Of a stretch of 64,000 nucleotides of DNA, positions 52,382-64,000 are shown piece after piece (positions within the stretch are counted from its first letter, which is position 1; every line of letters begins with the position of its first letter). Source of the DNA: Edaphochlamys debaryana (Eukaryota > Chlorophyta > Chlorophyceae > Chlamydomonadales). Location: NCBI GenBank assembly GCA_016858145.1, contig JAEHOE010000027.1:620001-684000 (forward strand). The letters are read 5' to 3'. The translations under genes and the position numbers were made by a program. The notes beneath the pieces are model-generated. The model was not told the origin of the DNA and ran no database searches. It worked only from the letters and a program-made list of their open reading frames with translations.

Positions 52382-55185
52382 GCCTCTCCTCCCGCGCCCC
52401 CGCGCCGCTCCCCGCCTTCAGCCCCGCCTCCGATGCCAGCCCCTCGCCCCGCTGCTCCTCCCCAGCCTCCAGCAGCGCCCCCCTCCCGTCCGTCCGCGCC
52501 CCCGCCCCCTCCCTGCGCCGCGGCCCCGCGCCCCCGGCTTCCTCCGCACCCACCGCCCCTGTCGCACCCGCCGCACCCGCGCCTGCCCCGGCCCTTACAC
52601 CCGGGGGCTCCACCGAGTCCCGGGCCGTTGGGATGCTGCTCGGTGCCATGTGCGGGAATGTGCTGGGGGCGCCCCACCAGGACGAGAGGCAGTACCAGGT
52701 CAGGGGGGGGGGGTTGATGGCGGGGGTACGGCGGGAGGGAAGGCGAGGCACAGGAAGAGTGTGAGGGTATGGGTGGACTCAGACAGGGGCTGGGCGGCAT
52801 ACAAAGAAACCGGGGAGTTGCCGTAAGGTGAAGGGGGAAGGCCGGCGGGCTGAGACGTGAGAGGCGGCCTACGGAAGGGGGGCGTGGTGTGAGCCTGTCT
52901 GACAGCTTGGCCCTCCCACACCCTGCCCTCAGGTCGTCAGTGTTCGCCGGACCGGCGTGACGGACTTTTGGAAATACGACTTTGGGCCCGATGCCGTTCC
53001 GTACGGCGAATACACGGGTGAGCTGGCAGCCGCCAGAGGCATGTTACGCGTGCTGTAGCGTCCAATGCGGTAGGAGCCCGGGGCAGGAACACTCCCCCGA
53101 GCTGACGGCAGCCCTGAAGCTCGGCTGCTGCAGCGAAGGACACTCTGCCCACCTGACTAGTCTGCCCTCTGGCACGCCCCTTGAACCTCTGTCCTCCCTT
53201 CCAACCGCCAACCGCCAACGGTCTACTGTTCTTCAGGTGAGATGTGCAACCTCCTGGCGGTTGCCGCCTCGCTGGTGGCGTGCAACGGCGCGCACCCGGA
53301 CGCTCTGCGGGAGGCCATCGTGGGGAGCTACAGCCCGGAGACGCGGCGGTACAGGTGGGGCCGGGATGTGGGGCCCAGGGGACGAGAATGGGCGGAGGGA
53401 GGTGCAGACGGGACCTGGAGACATGGGGACACGGGAAGGAGCTCGGGAGCGCGTGGGGCTAGCGGTTTGGGGCCGGGCGAAGGACAGCCCGGACTCTTGA
53501 CAAGGAGCAGTTCGGGGAAGGCAGGTAGAGTCGTGTTGGGATAACGGTGGCATTGAGCTTCACAATTTGGGGCAGGACAGGGGCCCGAGAGGAGGGGGAA
53601 GCGGGCTCTGGAAAGGATCTGGAGGATGCCCCCTCGAGGCCAAGTGACCATCGCCCCGCTTCTGCACCCCGTACCCCATGCACGTCATAACGTGACGCAT
53701 CACAGCCCGTACGACAAGATCGTGGCGGAGGCCGTACTGCAGGGCGTGGATCCGGCTGACGTGCCGGAGCTGGCCGAGCGGTACCTGGCGGAAGCTACCC
53801 GCCGCCACGCCTCAACGGCCAGTGACAGGGCCGAGCGGGAGCCGTACGGTCCCTCGGACCTGTGCGCGGCGGCCCGGGCGGCGCCCATCGGCTACGCCTA
53901 CAGGTGCGGTGCGGCAGGGGCCAGTGGGTCAGGGGGGTCCAGGGCGGGGCGTTGTCAACTTGCGGGTGGCGCTAGGGTGAGCTAGGGAGGGGAATCAAAG
54001 GTCATTGGTATGGGGAGAAAACCCCAAGCCACGGCCTCAGCCTCGGAGCACTCGCCCCCAGCCGCGCTCCCGCCCTGCCCCCCGCCCTCCCCCGCCCCAG
54101 GTCCGCCCCCCACGACCAGCTCCTGACCGCCGTCCGCGCCTCGCTCGAGTTCTCCCACGCCACCCCCCTCGGCCTGGACGCGGCGGCGGTGGTGGCGGCG
54201 GCCGTGGGCTGGGCGGCGCGGCAGCAGGCGGGGGAGCCCGGGGCCGAGGGCGCAGGGGAGGGGGGTGAGGGGGCCGAGGGCGGCTGCGGCCCCGAGGCGC
54301 TCCTGGCGTTCCTGACGGAGCACGTGGCGGTGACGACTGACATGCGGGGCAAGCTGGCGCTTCTCAAGGATGGGCTCTTCCAGGTGAGCACTCCTGACGT
54401 GTGCAGGTCGTGGTAACCCAAAGCGGCCGTCCTTACCCCGGCACTGTCCATGGCTTAATCCAGGCCAAGCCGAGTGCTGAAAACGTATCGGTTGTGTTTA
54501 CCCAGAGCTGCTTACCCGGCATTGTGGGCGCAGCTGAGGCCAGCCTAACTCCGCCTGACCGGCAGCCGTCCTTCTTACGCATCCGCTTTCCCCCGGCTCC
54601 ATCCTCCTGGACCCAGGTGGGCCCCGTGACCGACTGGCGGTCCTTCTACGCTGGGCCCGCCTGGGCCCGGCTGGCGGGCCTGTTCAGCCGCCTCAGCTTC
54701 CACGGCTACGCCACGGTGGGGTCCGAGTTCGCGGCGGTGGCGCTGCTGGCGTTCCTCAGCTCCTGGGGCCGCCCGGAGCAGGTGGGGGGCCGGAGGGGGG
54801 CGGGAAGGCGTGTGTGTGTTTCGCTGACGTGGTGGGGGGAGGGGTCGAGTTGGCGGCGGGCGCTCCTCACCTCCTGAGCTGCAGCCAAGAGCAGGTCAGG
54901 TGAAACACAGCACACTGCCACGGTAGCCCCACACCTATCACACCTATCACACCCTCCCCCTCGAAGGCGGTCATCATCGCCGCCTCCTTCGGCGGCCACG
55001 CGCCCGCCACCGCCCAGGTGGTGGGCGCACTGGGCGGCGCGCTGTACGGCGACGGTTGGCTGCCCGACCGGTGGTTGGACGAGCTGGAGAACGGGGAGGA
55101 GGCGGGGCGGGATGCGGTGGCGAAGCTGGCGCGGGAGCTCGCTGCGGTGGAGGTGGCCAAGGGGCTGGCGACCAGGGAGGAGTAG
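52382..55185 (+). CDS. ADP-ribosylglycohydrolase-fold protein, predicted inactive; 5' exon missing
   Basis: Exons: 52382-52698, 52933-53017, 53237-53354, 53706-53903, 54101-54384, 54617-54781, 54967-55185. The fold of the ADP-ribosylglycohydrolase/DraG/J1-crystallin family is recognised from SRAVGMLLGAMCGNVLGAP near the start and AVIIAASFGGHAPATAQVVG with ALGGALYGDGWLP at the end. In active enzymes these read GDxLGAP, YTDDT and GGDTDT, and the aspartates bind Mg2+. Here all three sets are changed (GNVLGAP, YTGEM, GGHAPAT), so hydrolase activity is unlikely. The splice that produces YTGEM is forced by frame. The first exon listed starts at an acceptor in phase and needs an upstream exon; no in-frame ATG precedes it. 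A Pro/Ala/Ser-rich segment opens the protein. Confidence 0.75.
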
Positions 55186-55704
55186 GGGTGGCGAGTGCGG
55201 AGCAGGAGAATGGACGGGGTGGAGCGGGGTGGAGCGAGGTGGAGCGAGGAGATGGGGGTGGAGCGAGGTGGAGCGAGGAGATGGGGGTGGAGGGAATGGC
55301 AGGGTTAAGGGCGAGCGGAAAGGAGCGGTTGGGGCAAAAGGGAGCGGGGCAGGGAAAGGGCTGGGGGTTGCGAAGGGGGCAGACGGGTGCAGTGGGCCAG
55401 AGTCTGAAGGGAGCAGGTGACTCCGACCGACCTGACTCCAGAGCCGGCTGGCTGAGGTGGTGGTGGTGTAGGAGGGCGCGGAGGTGATGTGTGCCGTGTG
55501 TGAGCTGAACGCGGCCACGTTGCGCTGTATCACGGACTGTTGGGGGGAGGGGCTGGAGAGGTGGCAGGCCGGGGGAGGCATGGGCGTAAAACCCAGTAAA
55601 ACCGCGATGCCCATTCGCGCGAGCTCATGTTGTTGCTATCGTCGCTTCGAAGCCCTTATCGTCGCTCTTGCGCATGTAGTAGACACATACCGCGCCCCTG
55701 TGCC
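55186..55704. other. Intergenic region
   Basis: Spacer between two same-strand genes. It contains a GGAGCGAGGTGGAGCGAGGA-type direct repeat at about 55215-55285. No gene is supported. Confidence 0.5.
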
Positions 55705-58063
55705 ATGGCTAGCGAGGAGCAGAGCGCCGCGACAAGCGTCCCCCTAATCGACTTGCTCACCTGCAAGCTCTCGGCAGATGGTCGTGCTTCTTTTTGCCAC
55801 GGTCTTGCAGCTGGAGGGCGTGCCAGGCTCGCCAGCTTGCGGCTTGCGTCGACTGCTCTTAAGGCCTTCATCGATGCCAACGTTCCGGCTGTGCACATTC
55901 GGCTAGACTGGGACACGGTGTTCAACAGCTACGGCCTGTGCGCTCACGAAACGCACTGGCTGGGCCGCTGGCCGCGCTGCCGCACGGTCACGCTGGACAT
56001 GCTGGGCGAGTCGGAGCGAGAGCTGGCCACGCTGCTGGCCATACCGTTCATCTGCGCGACCCCGGAGGCATGCCAGCGGATACGCGAGCTGGTCGTGCTC
56101 AGAGGCGGCTCCAACCGCTTCCGCAGCTCAGAACTGCAGCCCCTCCTGCAAAGCCTACCCGGGCTCGCGTCCCTCGCCATCCCGGGGCTGGCGCCGCTCC
56201 GGCCCATGACCACAAACCCCACGGAGGAGGACCAACAGATCTCCTCAGCGCTTGCCTCCCTGCACTGCCTCACCTCTCTACAGCTCCAGGACTGGGGCTG
56301 GCTAAGGTGCATCCAACCACACATTGCGGCCCAGCTGACATGTCTCCAGATTGGCGTTCCCGGGGAGAGTCAGTGGGGCCCGGAGGACATGGGAGTACAA
56401 GCGGACTTCGCGGAAGCCCTGCTGACCGCCGTACCGCACATGACTAACCTGCAGCAGCTGGAGCTGGGCCAGCAGGTCAGACTCCTCGCGAGACACACCT
56501 GCCGGCTGTTGCTCGCCCTGCCGCCCTCCGTACGACACACGTGCATCTCCGTGGTGACGTACGACCACATGGGCGGCGCTCCCCGGGCGCTGGTGACATG
56601 TGCGGACGGCGGCGCGCTGCAGTGCCTCACGCTCACGGACACGTACGGCAGTGTACGGCACGACCCCTTGGACCTGGCGTCCTTCCTCATGGACGCCCTG
56701 CCGCCCGGGATCCAGGTGCCCCGTCTGGATCTGGATCTCAAGATCACGGCGGAAAGGTGGGATGCCCATCGTGCCCAGGAGTACAGCAGCGCTATGCTTG
56801 AACTGCTGCTGCGCTGCGATGCGGTGCGACTGAGGGCTCTGGAAGCAACTGCCACCCAGCTGGAGCCGACTCTGGAGGTGGCGCGGCTGTTTGGCGTTCC
56901 GGAGGCGGTCGAGCTGTCGTGGGACACGCACGAATGCGTGAGGGTGGAGGTCCGCCGGAGCCCAGGCGGCGGCGGGGCAGGCGGAGGGGCAGGCGGCGGC
57001 GGGGCAGGCGCGGGTGTGGCAGGCGGCGGCGGGGCAGGCGGCGACGGGGCACGCGCGGGTGTGGCAGGCGGCGACGGGGCAGGCAGCGGCGGGGCCAGCG
57101 CAGGCGGCGGCGGGGCGGGCGGGGCCGGCGCGGCCCCGCCGCCCCTGACGCTCTCGGCCCTGCTTGATAAAGCGCTGACGTGGATGGAGGAGGTCCTGTA
57201 CGACGGCGATGAGTACGAGCTCATCCTGCGCGGCCCAGCCGTGGCCGCGGCCGCCGCAACCCCCGCCGGCGTTTACGGCTGGGTGGTGCAGGTGTGCACT
57301 GAGGCGGGTCTCGCCAGGCCGCCACCGGGCTCTGAGGCCCGCGTCCGCAGCTTCCGTCACCTGCCCACGGCCGGTGCGGTCGTGCTCCGCTGCAGCTCTG
57401 CCGTGGCGGAGAGGGATGCCGTGATGGCGGCTGTGACACGGGCCCTATCGGTTACGGCCGCAACCGGCTCCGGCGGAGCGGGGGTCGGCGGCAGTGCGGG
57501 GTCCCTGGCGGGGCCGCTGGCAGGGGCGGGCTGCGAGGTGGCCCCGGCGGGTCTGATGCTGCACGAGGCGCTGTCGCAGGCGAGCGAGGTTCGGGTCCGG
57601 GGGTGGGGGCGGGGTTGGGGCGCATGCTGGGACGTCACCACACGGCCACAGCATGGGGAATGGAGGCCGCGTGGGGCGAGCTAGGCAGGGTGCGGAAGTG
57701 GCATGCCTGGAATCAGGATACCCTGCAAGCTCCGGGGTAGATTGGGCTGAGGCGGGGCAGACTGGGCTGGGGGCAGGGCCTGGCAAGCTTGCTATCGCCG
57801 GGACACTCGCATGCCTCCACCGCTGTTTCCTTTGCCCTCGCGTGTTGGTAGCCTCCGCTCTGCCTCCGCTCTGCTGACCTGCCTTTCGGCCTCCTGCCCT
57901 CCCGCCCTCACAGATACTGCAAGCCGCGTGGGACGGAGGGGAGGCGGGAGGGCCCGGCGGCGGCGTGGGCGACATGGAGCGGCTGGAGTGGCTGTTGGCG
58001 AGCGTGGGTTCCCTGCAGAGCCTGCCTCGACCTGTTCACTACATCAATGGCCACGCTCACTAG
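55705..58063 (+). CDS. Leucine-rich protein of unknown function
   Basis: Two exons, 55705-57588 and 57914-58063, join in frame (SE, then ILQAAWDGGEAGG). The start at 55705 has a strong context (GCCATGGCT) and gives MASEEQSAATSVPLIDLLTC. Residues about 20-75 look like an F-box-like/cap helical region. Residues 130-340 contain irregular leucine-rich units such as LASLHCLTSLQLQDW and LLTAVPHMTNLQQLELG. A Gly/Ala-rich insert follows ([16 protein letters not shown]), then a second conserved-looking domain with ALLDKALTWMEEVLYDGDEY. I associate this architecture with a large volvocine paralog family but cannot give it a function. It has no signal peptide and is probably cytosolic or nuclear. Confidence 0.65.
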
Positions 58064-59079
58064 GTTAACGGTAGCTGGCTACGGGGGCCTTTCCTTCTGG
58101 CACTACCGGTCGGCATGCCGTCTGGGTCCTCTGGGAACCCATGACGGTGAGGGGACCGGGACCAGCACAGGGCGAACGCGTTGCAAGGAAGGACGGGAGC
58201 ATGAGGGGCTGCTGGGAGCATGAGGGGCTGCTGGGAGCATGAGACCATGGATGCCGCCGAAAGTGAAGCGCTTGCATGCGATGGGGTCGTCTAGGTGGGG
58301 TCCGTTCTGCAATCTTGGGGTTGCTGGGAGCTGGGCGCTGGCTGTACGACTCTGGCTGGGCATACGGGACGGGGGAGAGGGGGCGCAGCTCGGGGGCTCT
58401 CCACAGGCATGTCCGTGCAGTCTCTCCAGATTGCACAATGCTCGAGTCGGCAACTCGGGCACATGCTCGACGCTCGGCGTTGATCGGAGAGCGGATGGCA
58501 TGCATGGGCCTACCCAAATTGAGCACTGATATGAACACCGGTTGCGCCCTAAGCTAGTCGTCCCACTGGCGTGTGGTCGTACGTGCCCAGGCTCTTGGAG
58601 TGGCATGAGATGCGGGCCAGCGTAGACTGGTAGTACGCTTGGTCGAGGCGTCACATGTTGCGCACATTGCATGAGTTGCAGCTGGCCTCAATACCATGCC
58701 CTCCGCTTTAGGGAGGAGGGGTACCGAACTATAAATGACTTGCGCTTTGGGAGAGTTGTCACAGGGTTTTTGCATTCCATGGCCGATGGGCTGCCGGGTG
58801 CGTGGCAGCGTACGAGTAATCCCCACAAGGGAGTGCGTTGCCTGGTGAGCAAGATCTCGCTCCCTACCGGCAACAGGAGCTACATACGGCTCGAAGTCGA
58901 GACCATACTCCGCGCTCGTCCAAATACTCCCATTTACTCGGCATCCCATTGCCCATCCTTCTTGCCAATGCATCCAGCCATGCGAACCTCACGAACAGCC
59001 ACTACCACCGCCTCCCAGCGGCGGCGCGCCTCGTCAGTGCTCCCTTCCCCGGTGTAGTGTACGGACGGAACCGGGCCCG
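58064..59079. other. Convergent 3' region
   Basis: 3' regions of the leucine-rich gene (+) and the methyltransferase-like gene (-). It contains a threefold direct repeat of GGGAGCATGAGGGGCTGCT (58195-58242). No gene is supported. Confidence 0.5.
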
Positions 59080-62000
59080 CTACTGCCAGCCGTGGCTCCG
59101 TATCCCCAGGTAGCGAAACTGTTGAAAGGTGGTCAGGGCATCGTACAGAACGCTTTGGTCCACGCTCTCCTGCCAGCAGCAGTCCTGCGGGGGACAGGGC
59201 AGGGACGGGGGAAGGAGGTAGAGCTTGGATGAGGACGAGGCAGCAGGGTGGGAGAGGGCGCGCGGCAGTGCTAGGATGGAAAGGGCGAGAGAGGTAGGCC
59301 TACGTCGCTCGCCCTTTCCATGCCTTGACCTCCTAGGAGGAACCACGGCTTCCCGGTAGGCGAAGGCGCTCTATCTCCATCCCTCGGCCCCTGGCCCCCT
59401 CCGTGCCCCCATGTCCCAAGTAAGGCTGCGTGCTTTGCCAACACGGTTCGGGTCCTGCCACGTTGGTTGTCGTAAAACACCCTAAGGCCCAAGGAAGGCC
59501 CTTCAGGCCCAGGCGGCTGCCGCTCCACAACCAGCCCTTTCAACAGGAGGCCCATGAATCCGTGTTGGGCCCAGGCTGGGCCCACTCAAGTGCCGTACGG
59601 TAACCGGGGCTGCAGCGCCAGCGCGCCCCAGTACAGACCAGCTGGTACGTGCCCAACGGCCCCGGCCTGCAGGGGCCGGCTCCCGAGAGCTGCCACCGTG
59701 CCGCCATACTTGGGTCCCAACAAGCAAGGCGAGGTGTTGCTATGATGCTATACAATAGCTCAGTCTCATGCAGGCATCACGGTTAGCGCCGTCAGGGCCG
59801 TCCTAGTATGGGCTGGGCCCCCGGTCCCCCCCTGGAGTGCTATACACGAACAGCTACAGGCCCACACTTTCAGAACGTACTGCGCGTCGCACGCACCTGC
59901 ATGGGTCGGAACCGGAAGTGCTCCTCCCAGAACAGCTCGTCGATCAGTTGGGCGTAGAGGGAGCGGTTGGGCCTGCCTGGGCCCTCGCCAAGAATGGCGG
60001 CGATCCATTGGGCCTCAATCTCCGGCGCATCGATATCGAGCTGTGTTTTGGGCGGGAGGTGGGGATGGAATTTAGGTGGAAGGGGCACGTGAGGGTGCAA
60101 GGGCCAGGGGCCCTGACGGAGATGAGGCGCCGCCAATGGGAATACAAGATCCGGTCTGTTACCCCCCAGCCGCCGCAGCCCCGCCTTCCACTCCTTTCCC
60201 CGCGGTCAACCGGATATCCACGTCGACCCCGCTCGGGGCCAGGCCCAAGCCCCGCCTGGGCCCACTGACTCGGAGGCCCAGCTCAGCGAACCCTGCTGCC
60301 GTACCGCGCCGCGTACTGTACTACAACACTGTACCGTACTGCCTACCTTGACTGACACAAAGTCTTCGGGCTTAGCAATCTTGGTCAGGACGTTGAGGAT
60401 GTTGCGTCCGTCCTCCAGCTCGGAGGGCACCGGGATGTTGTAGAAGGTGGTGGCGTGGAAGTACTCGGCGGGGACGCCCCGGACCATGTTATAGCCTGCG
60501 GCATGTAGTACGGCAGGATCAAGAAAGGTTTTTGTTCGTACAGGATCCGGAGGCAAGAAGGGTGATGTGGAAAGGAGGCGACGGGGAAGCACTTAAGGGT
60601 GCTGCCGCCGCGGGCACGCCGTGAATCAGGGAGAGGCCTAGCTACCGGGGAGCGGATGTACGGCACGATCGGTGTTTTGCCCTTGACCTAGTACCTTGTA
60701 CCTGCCCCTCACAACCCCACCCCCGCCCCCACCCCCATACCCAATCAAGCCCTCAACACCCCCATCCAAGCGTTCAACACCCCCACCGACCCCACCCACC
60801 CACACCACCCACCGGGGGCTTGTGCTGCCTCCCAATAGAACGCCCGGTCCAGGTTGAGGCCGCGGCGCTTGTACGTCTCCGCCACCCAGTACTGGTTGTG
60901 GTTGCGCTGGATGGACAGCGGGGTAGGTGAGGGGGTGTGGTGGAGGGGTGAGACGGGCGGCGGTTGTGGGGCGGAGGAGGTGCGTCTGGCGTGACGTGGC
61001 GAGGGACGTGCACTGATGGGTGTCGGGTGCCCGCCCTGGCGTTAACGCCCCGCCGCGCGCGGGTGCGTGCATCCCGCGAGCCCTTGAAACCCCTGAGACG
61101 CATTACTCACGCGCCAACCGATGCCGGCGCCGGCGTCTAGGTAGATGCTGGGTCGGGAAGGGGGAAGGGGCAGAGGGAGGAGGTAGGGAGGGGGGGGGGG
61201 CGAGGTTTGAGCGGGACGCAAAGCGGTGGGTCGTTGGAGTGCACCCGACAACCTCTACCGTCCTGCAAAGACTGTATGTGAGACCTCCGGCCCAGCCCCT
61301 GCTCCTGCTCATGACCCCATCCACAGCCCCACTGCCCGCCCCGCGTGCCAAGCTGTCGTCCAGGCTCCCTCGCCTTGCTTCCTCCCCCCGGGACGCAGAG
61401 GTCCCCCCCCGCCTACCCAAGGCCCTCGCTTACTTCTGCTGGGGTCGCGACGGCCGCCGCGCGGCATGCATGCCCGCCCCCAGGAGGCCCCCCTGCCGTG
61501 CGATCTAGTGCGTTCCCGTTGTTCCCCCCGTTCCCCGCCCCGCCCCCATGCCCCGCGCGCGCTCAGCCCTCCCGAGTCTCTTAGCCCCAGCCCTCCCTAG
61601 AGTCGCTTTGCGCACCGGCAAGCCTCCTGCCTGCCCCGGCCTGCTGCCGGCCCACCTCGCTCACCGGCTCCATCCGGGTCCCATCCGGGCCAAGCAAGGT
61701 CGCACACGTGCGCCCCTGCCCCGCCCGCCCAACACCCTCACGTGTCCCACCCCCCGCAACCGCCCGGCCCGCCCGCAGGTTGCTTCGTCCGTACGTGGGG
61801 CTGCCAACGCGCCCTGTCTCACGTGTCCACACGTTTCCCCCACGCGTACCGCATCTCGTGTTGCCTCCCTCTACAGCCCGCCGATAGATCCCCTCGCGCA
61901 GTCTAGCCCCCCGCCCCCTCACGTGCTGCGGGGAGCTGCAAAGGCCCCCTGCCGAGCCGCCAAGTGCATGTAGGAGTAGTTGAAGATATCCATGGGCGGG

Positions 62001-63510
62001 GGCAGGTCGGAAAAGAAGGCTGTGCAGTCGGTGGTGTAGGGGTGGCGCAGGCTGGACACCAGGGACCTGTGAGGGGGGCAGGGGAGGAGGGAGTGCGAGG
62101 AGGGTCAGGGCGCGGGGTCAGGGGAAGGCGAAGGTGCGTGGAGGCTCGCGGTCATGATGGTTGCTCCTATGTCAGCGGTGGGACCCTCTCCAACTAACAT
62201 GCCCTTGCCCCCCGCCCCTCGCTCACTCACTCTATGTACTCCTTGTAATCCACGCTCTGTGTCCCGCACTGTAGCCGTACGGCAAAGTACGACAGCACCT
62301 CGTCTGCGCCAGCATCCGTCGTAGTCATTGTGTCGTTGCCCATCATGTGCTCCACTAGGACGAGCATCTTCTGGATGTCGCCAACCGTTTCCGCCATGAG
62401 CTGAGATAGCACACACGTGCGCAATTACATGCGGGTGTCGTAGAAGACGGGACACGGGAGGTGGTGTAAGTTGTGATTTCAGGGTCATGTGGGCAGCATA
62501 GGAGCACGGCGAGAGAGTAGAGAGAGTGGCGCGGCCTGTACCTGTGAGCTCAAGCACGCCCGCCGTCCGTACCTTGCAGTACGGCTGGCGGTCAGCGACG
62601 TCCCCGTTTCCCGCATCCTTCCAGACCTTGGCGGCATCTACCCATCTGCGGGGGGTGTTGAGGAGTGTGCGTGGGCGGCGGCGGGGCGGTTGCATGCGGA
62701 CCCCGGGTACCCAGCAGGTGCCGGCAATGAGGTGTTTCTGCGTACCTACCTTCGTGGTTAGTTCCTACCCACTGAAGCTGGTTCACCTCAACCACTGCAA
62801 CGAAAAACTTCGACCCAGCCCGGCCCTGATGAGCTGCCCCATGCTTTGCGTGCCGGCCTGACGAGAGCCAAGGCATGGCACGCACGGTGCACCGTTCGTT
62901 GCTGCTCGCTGCTGCCTAGCTAGATAGCCGCCTTGCCCATCCGGGTAGGTAGAGCTCACCGCATGTATGCACGTACGCCTGTTAGCTCACCAAGCGGACA
63001 TACATGCGCTCTAGCTAGCTAACTTTCCCAAACTGCTGTGGCATGCAGGGTTACAGCGGTTACGCACATGCATGCCTCGTCCCCCTTGTCTCCCCGGGGC
63101 GGGCGGGGCCCGCCCTGCCTCGCTCTCACTCCCCTTTTCCCCTTCACCCCCTCCCGCCAGCCCAACTCCAACCAGAGCCTCCCTGCCCTTCCCCGCCCAA
63201 CCCCCTCCGCCCACCTGGTCTCCAGCGGGGAGGGCACGTATCGCCGCTCCAACACCGTGCAAGGACTTCCTTGCCTCGACAACAGCTTGTTGCTACCCTG
63301 GCTTCGACTACCGGCAGCCGAGGCCGCAAGGCCCCGCGCCGCGGTGTACTGAAGCTGGCCGCCAACACTCAGGACAACAAACAGGAATAAGGGTGATGAC
63401 CAGCGGCGTCGTCCAAGTGTCGATGCAGTAGATGCAGTTCGCCTCCATCGCGCGGCGGAACTCCTAACGACAGCAGCGAGAGCCATCAGCACGCCCAAGG
63501 CTTCGAGCAT
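59080..63510 (-). CDS. Membrane-anchored FkbM/methyltransferase-like family protein
   Basis: Nine exons: 63510-63215, 62645-62573, 62400-62231, 62066-61923, 61147-61111, 60906-60813, 60495-60347, 60040-59897, 59184-59080. It starts MLEALGVLMALAAVV; SSPLFLFVVLSVGG is a likely signal anchor. The core reads IYLDAGAGIGW (a nucleotide/SAM-binding-like loop), NHNQYWVAETYKRRGLNLDR, FYWEAAQAPGYN, PEDFVSVKLDIDAPEIE and LIDELFWEEHFRF, ending FRYLGIRSHGW. This order (D.GA, then KLDID, then DE.F.EHH) matches an uncharacterised family of algae, oomycetes and bacteria related to FkbM SAM-dependent methyltransferases. The activity and substrate are not known. Junction phases at the checked exons agree, including TR-WVDA, QAPG-YN and VK-LDID. 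Confidence 0.7.
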
Positions 63511-63548
63511 TTGCCTCGGCGAGGCTGTAAAGGGAGTGGCCCTGTTAA

Positions 63549-63731
63549 CTAGCAAGTCAAATGCTGAGGGTGGATGGCAATTTGCATAAATCTTGGCAGC
63601 GGGCTGGCGCGGAAGTAGCAGAGCTCAGGGAAGGCTCCTAGATATGCTGCGTTGGTCCTGAAAGACTGCGGGCCTGGGAACCGGGTGTAAGGTAGTGTTC
63701 CGTGGCAACCGCCCTCCCGATCCGTAGGCGC
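63549..63731 (-). CDS. Possible last exon of another minus-strand gene
   Basis: After an acceptor-like TTATTGCAG the frame reads GGCHGTLPYTRFPGPQSFRT and ends at a stop 39 bp upstream of the methyltransferase-like start codon. If real, the two genes nearly touch; otherwise it may be an upstream exon of the same gene. No family recognised. Confidence 0.25.
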   Translation of the reverse strand, partial: APTDREGGCHGTLPYTRFPGPQSFRTNAAYLGAFPELCYFRASPLPRFMQIAIHPQHLTC

Positions 63732-63833
63732 CTGCAATAATAAATCGTGGCGTCTACCAAGTCCTTTAACACAATCTACTGCGTAGACAACGAGTGGCCT
63801 TGTTCTCTGCCCGTGCGCGCCACGCCACGCCAA

Positions 63834-64000
63834 GCCCTATTAACCCCCAGCTACGGCTCGCCCATAACCGATGGTGTGTTGATGCTGGGCCTACCGTGCT
63901 TGAAGAGTGCAGAGTTCTGCTTTGTATGTACTACCCAGGACGGGTGGCTTCGAGGCGTGCGGAGTTTGTACTGGAGGCCGAGGGGTCGGGGCCGCGCAGC
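63834..64000. other. Right edge of window, no gene seen
   Basis: Short non-coding edge; nothing recognisable. Confidence 0.4.

Noticed and set aside
1..64000. tRNA, rRNA, bacterial operons or riboswitches
   Set aside because: None was recognised. Gene structure is eukaryotic throughout.

Overview
The window looks like nuclear DNA of a GC-rich green alga of the Chlamydomonas/Volvox type (Chlorophyta, Chlamydomonadales). The genes are split by many short introns with clean GT...AG ends, TGTAA poly(A)-type signals follow several genes, the proteins carry Ala/Gly/Pro-rich low-complexity inserts, and the families are typical of volvocine algae (transmembrane TKL kinases, algal APH-like kinases, a methyltransferase-like family). 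The species cannot be named from this. All family names rest on reading translations and recalled motifs; no search or alignment was run. Gene spans include introns, and exon coordinates are given in the entries.

Layout. 1-0.65 kb: 5' part of a secreted protein (-). 2.0-9.9 kb: receptor-like TKL kinase (-). 11.5-15.6 kb: PXN/PMP34-type peroxisomal NAD/CoA carrier (-), sharing a 420-bp divergent promoter with intronless TAF9 (+, 16.0-16.45 kb). 18.7-24.0 kb: acetyl-CoA synthetase (+). 26.7-31.4 kb: SLC35F5-like membrane transporter (-), divergent from a type II membrane sulfotransferase-like gene (+, 32.1-38.6 kb), which is followed closely by an organellar HflX-type GTPase (+, 38.9-45.4 kb). 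46.3-49.3 kb: APH/protein-kinase-like gene (-). 50.15-52.18 kb: a nested foldback element with three 285-402 bp arms, an endonuclease ORF and telomere-like repeats. 52.4-55.2 kb: ADP-ribosylglycohydrolase-fold protein lacking the catalytic acids (+). 55.7-58.1 kb: leucine-rich protein (+). 59.1-63.5 kb: FkbM/methyltransferase-like membrane protein (-).

The genes do not form one pathway. They are ordinary, independently transcribed eukaryotic genes, although acetyl-CoA synthetase and the peroxisomal cofactor carrier both belong to C2/fatty-acid metabolism.

The most unusual signal is structural. In at least five genes, the last or first 20-60 bp of an exon, together with its splice site, has been copied one to three times into the neighbouring intron and has partly decayed. 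About 15 exon-intron junctions show this. Other notable points are a frame-breaking 14-bp duplication in the kinase ectodomain, two introns that need GC donors, and the transposon block lying where the first exon of the ADP-ribosylglycohydrolase-like gene would be expected.
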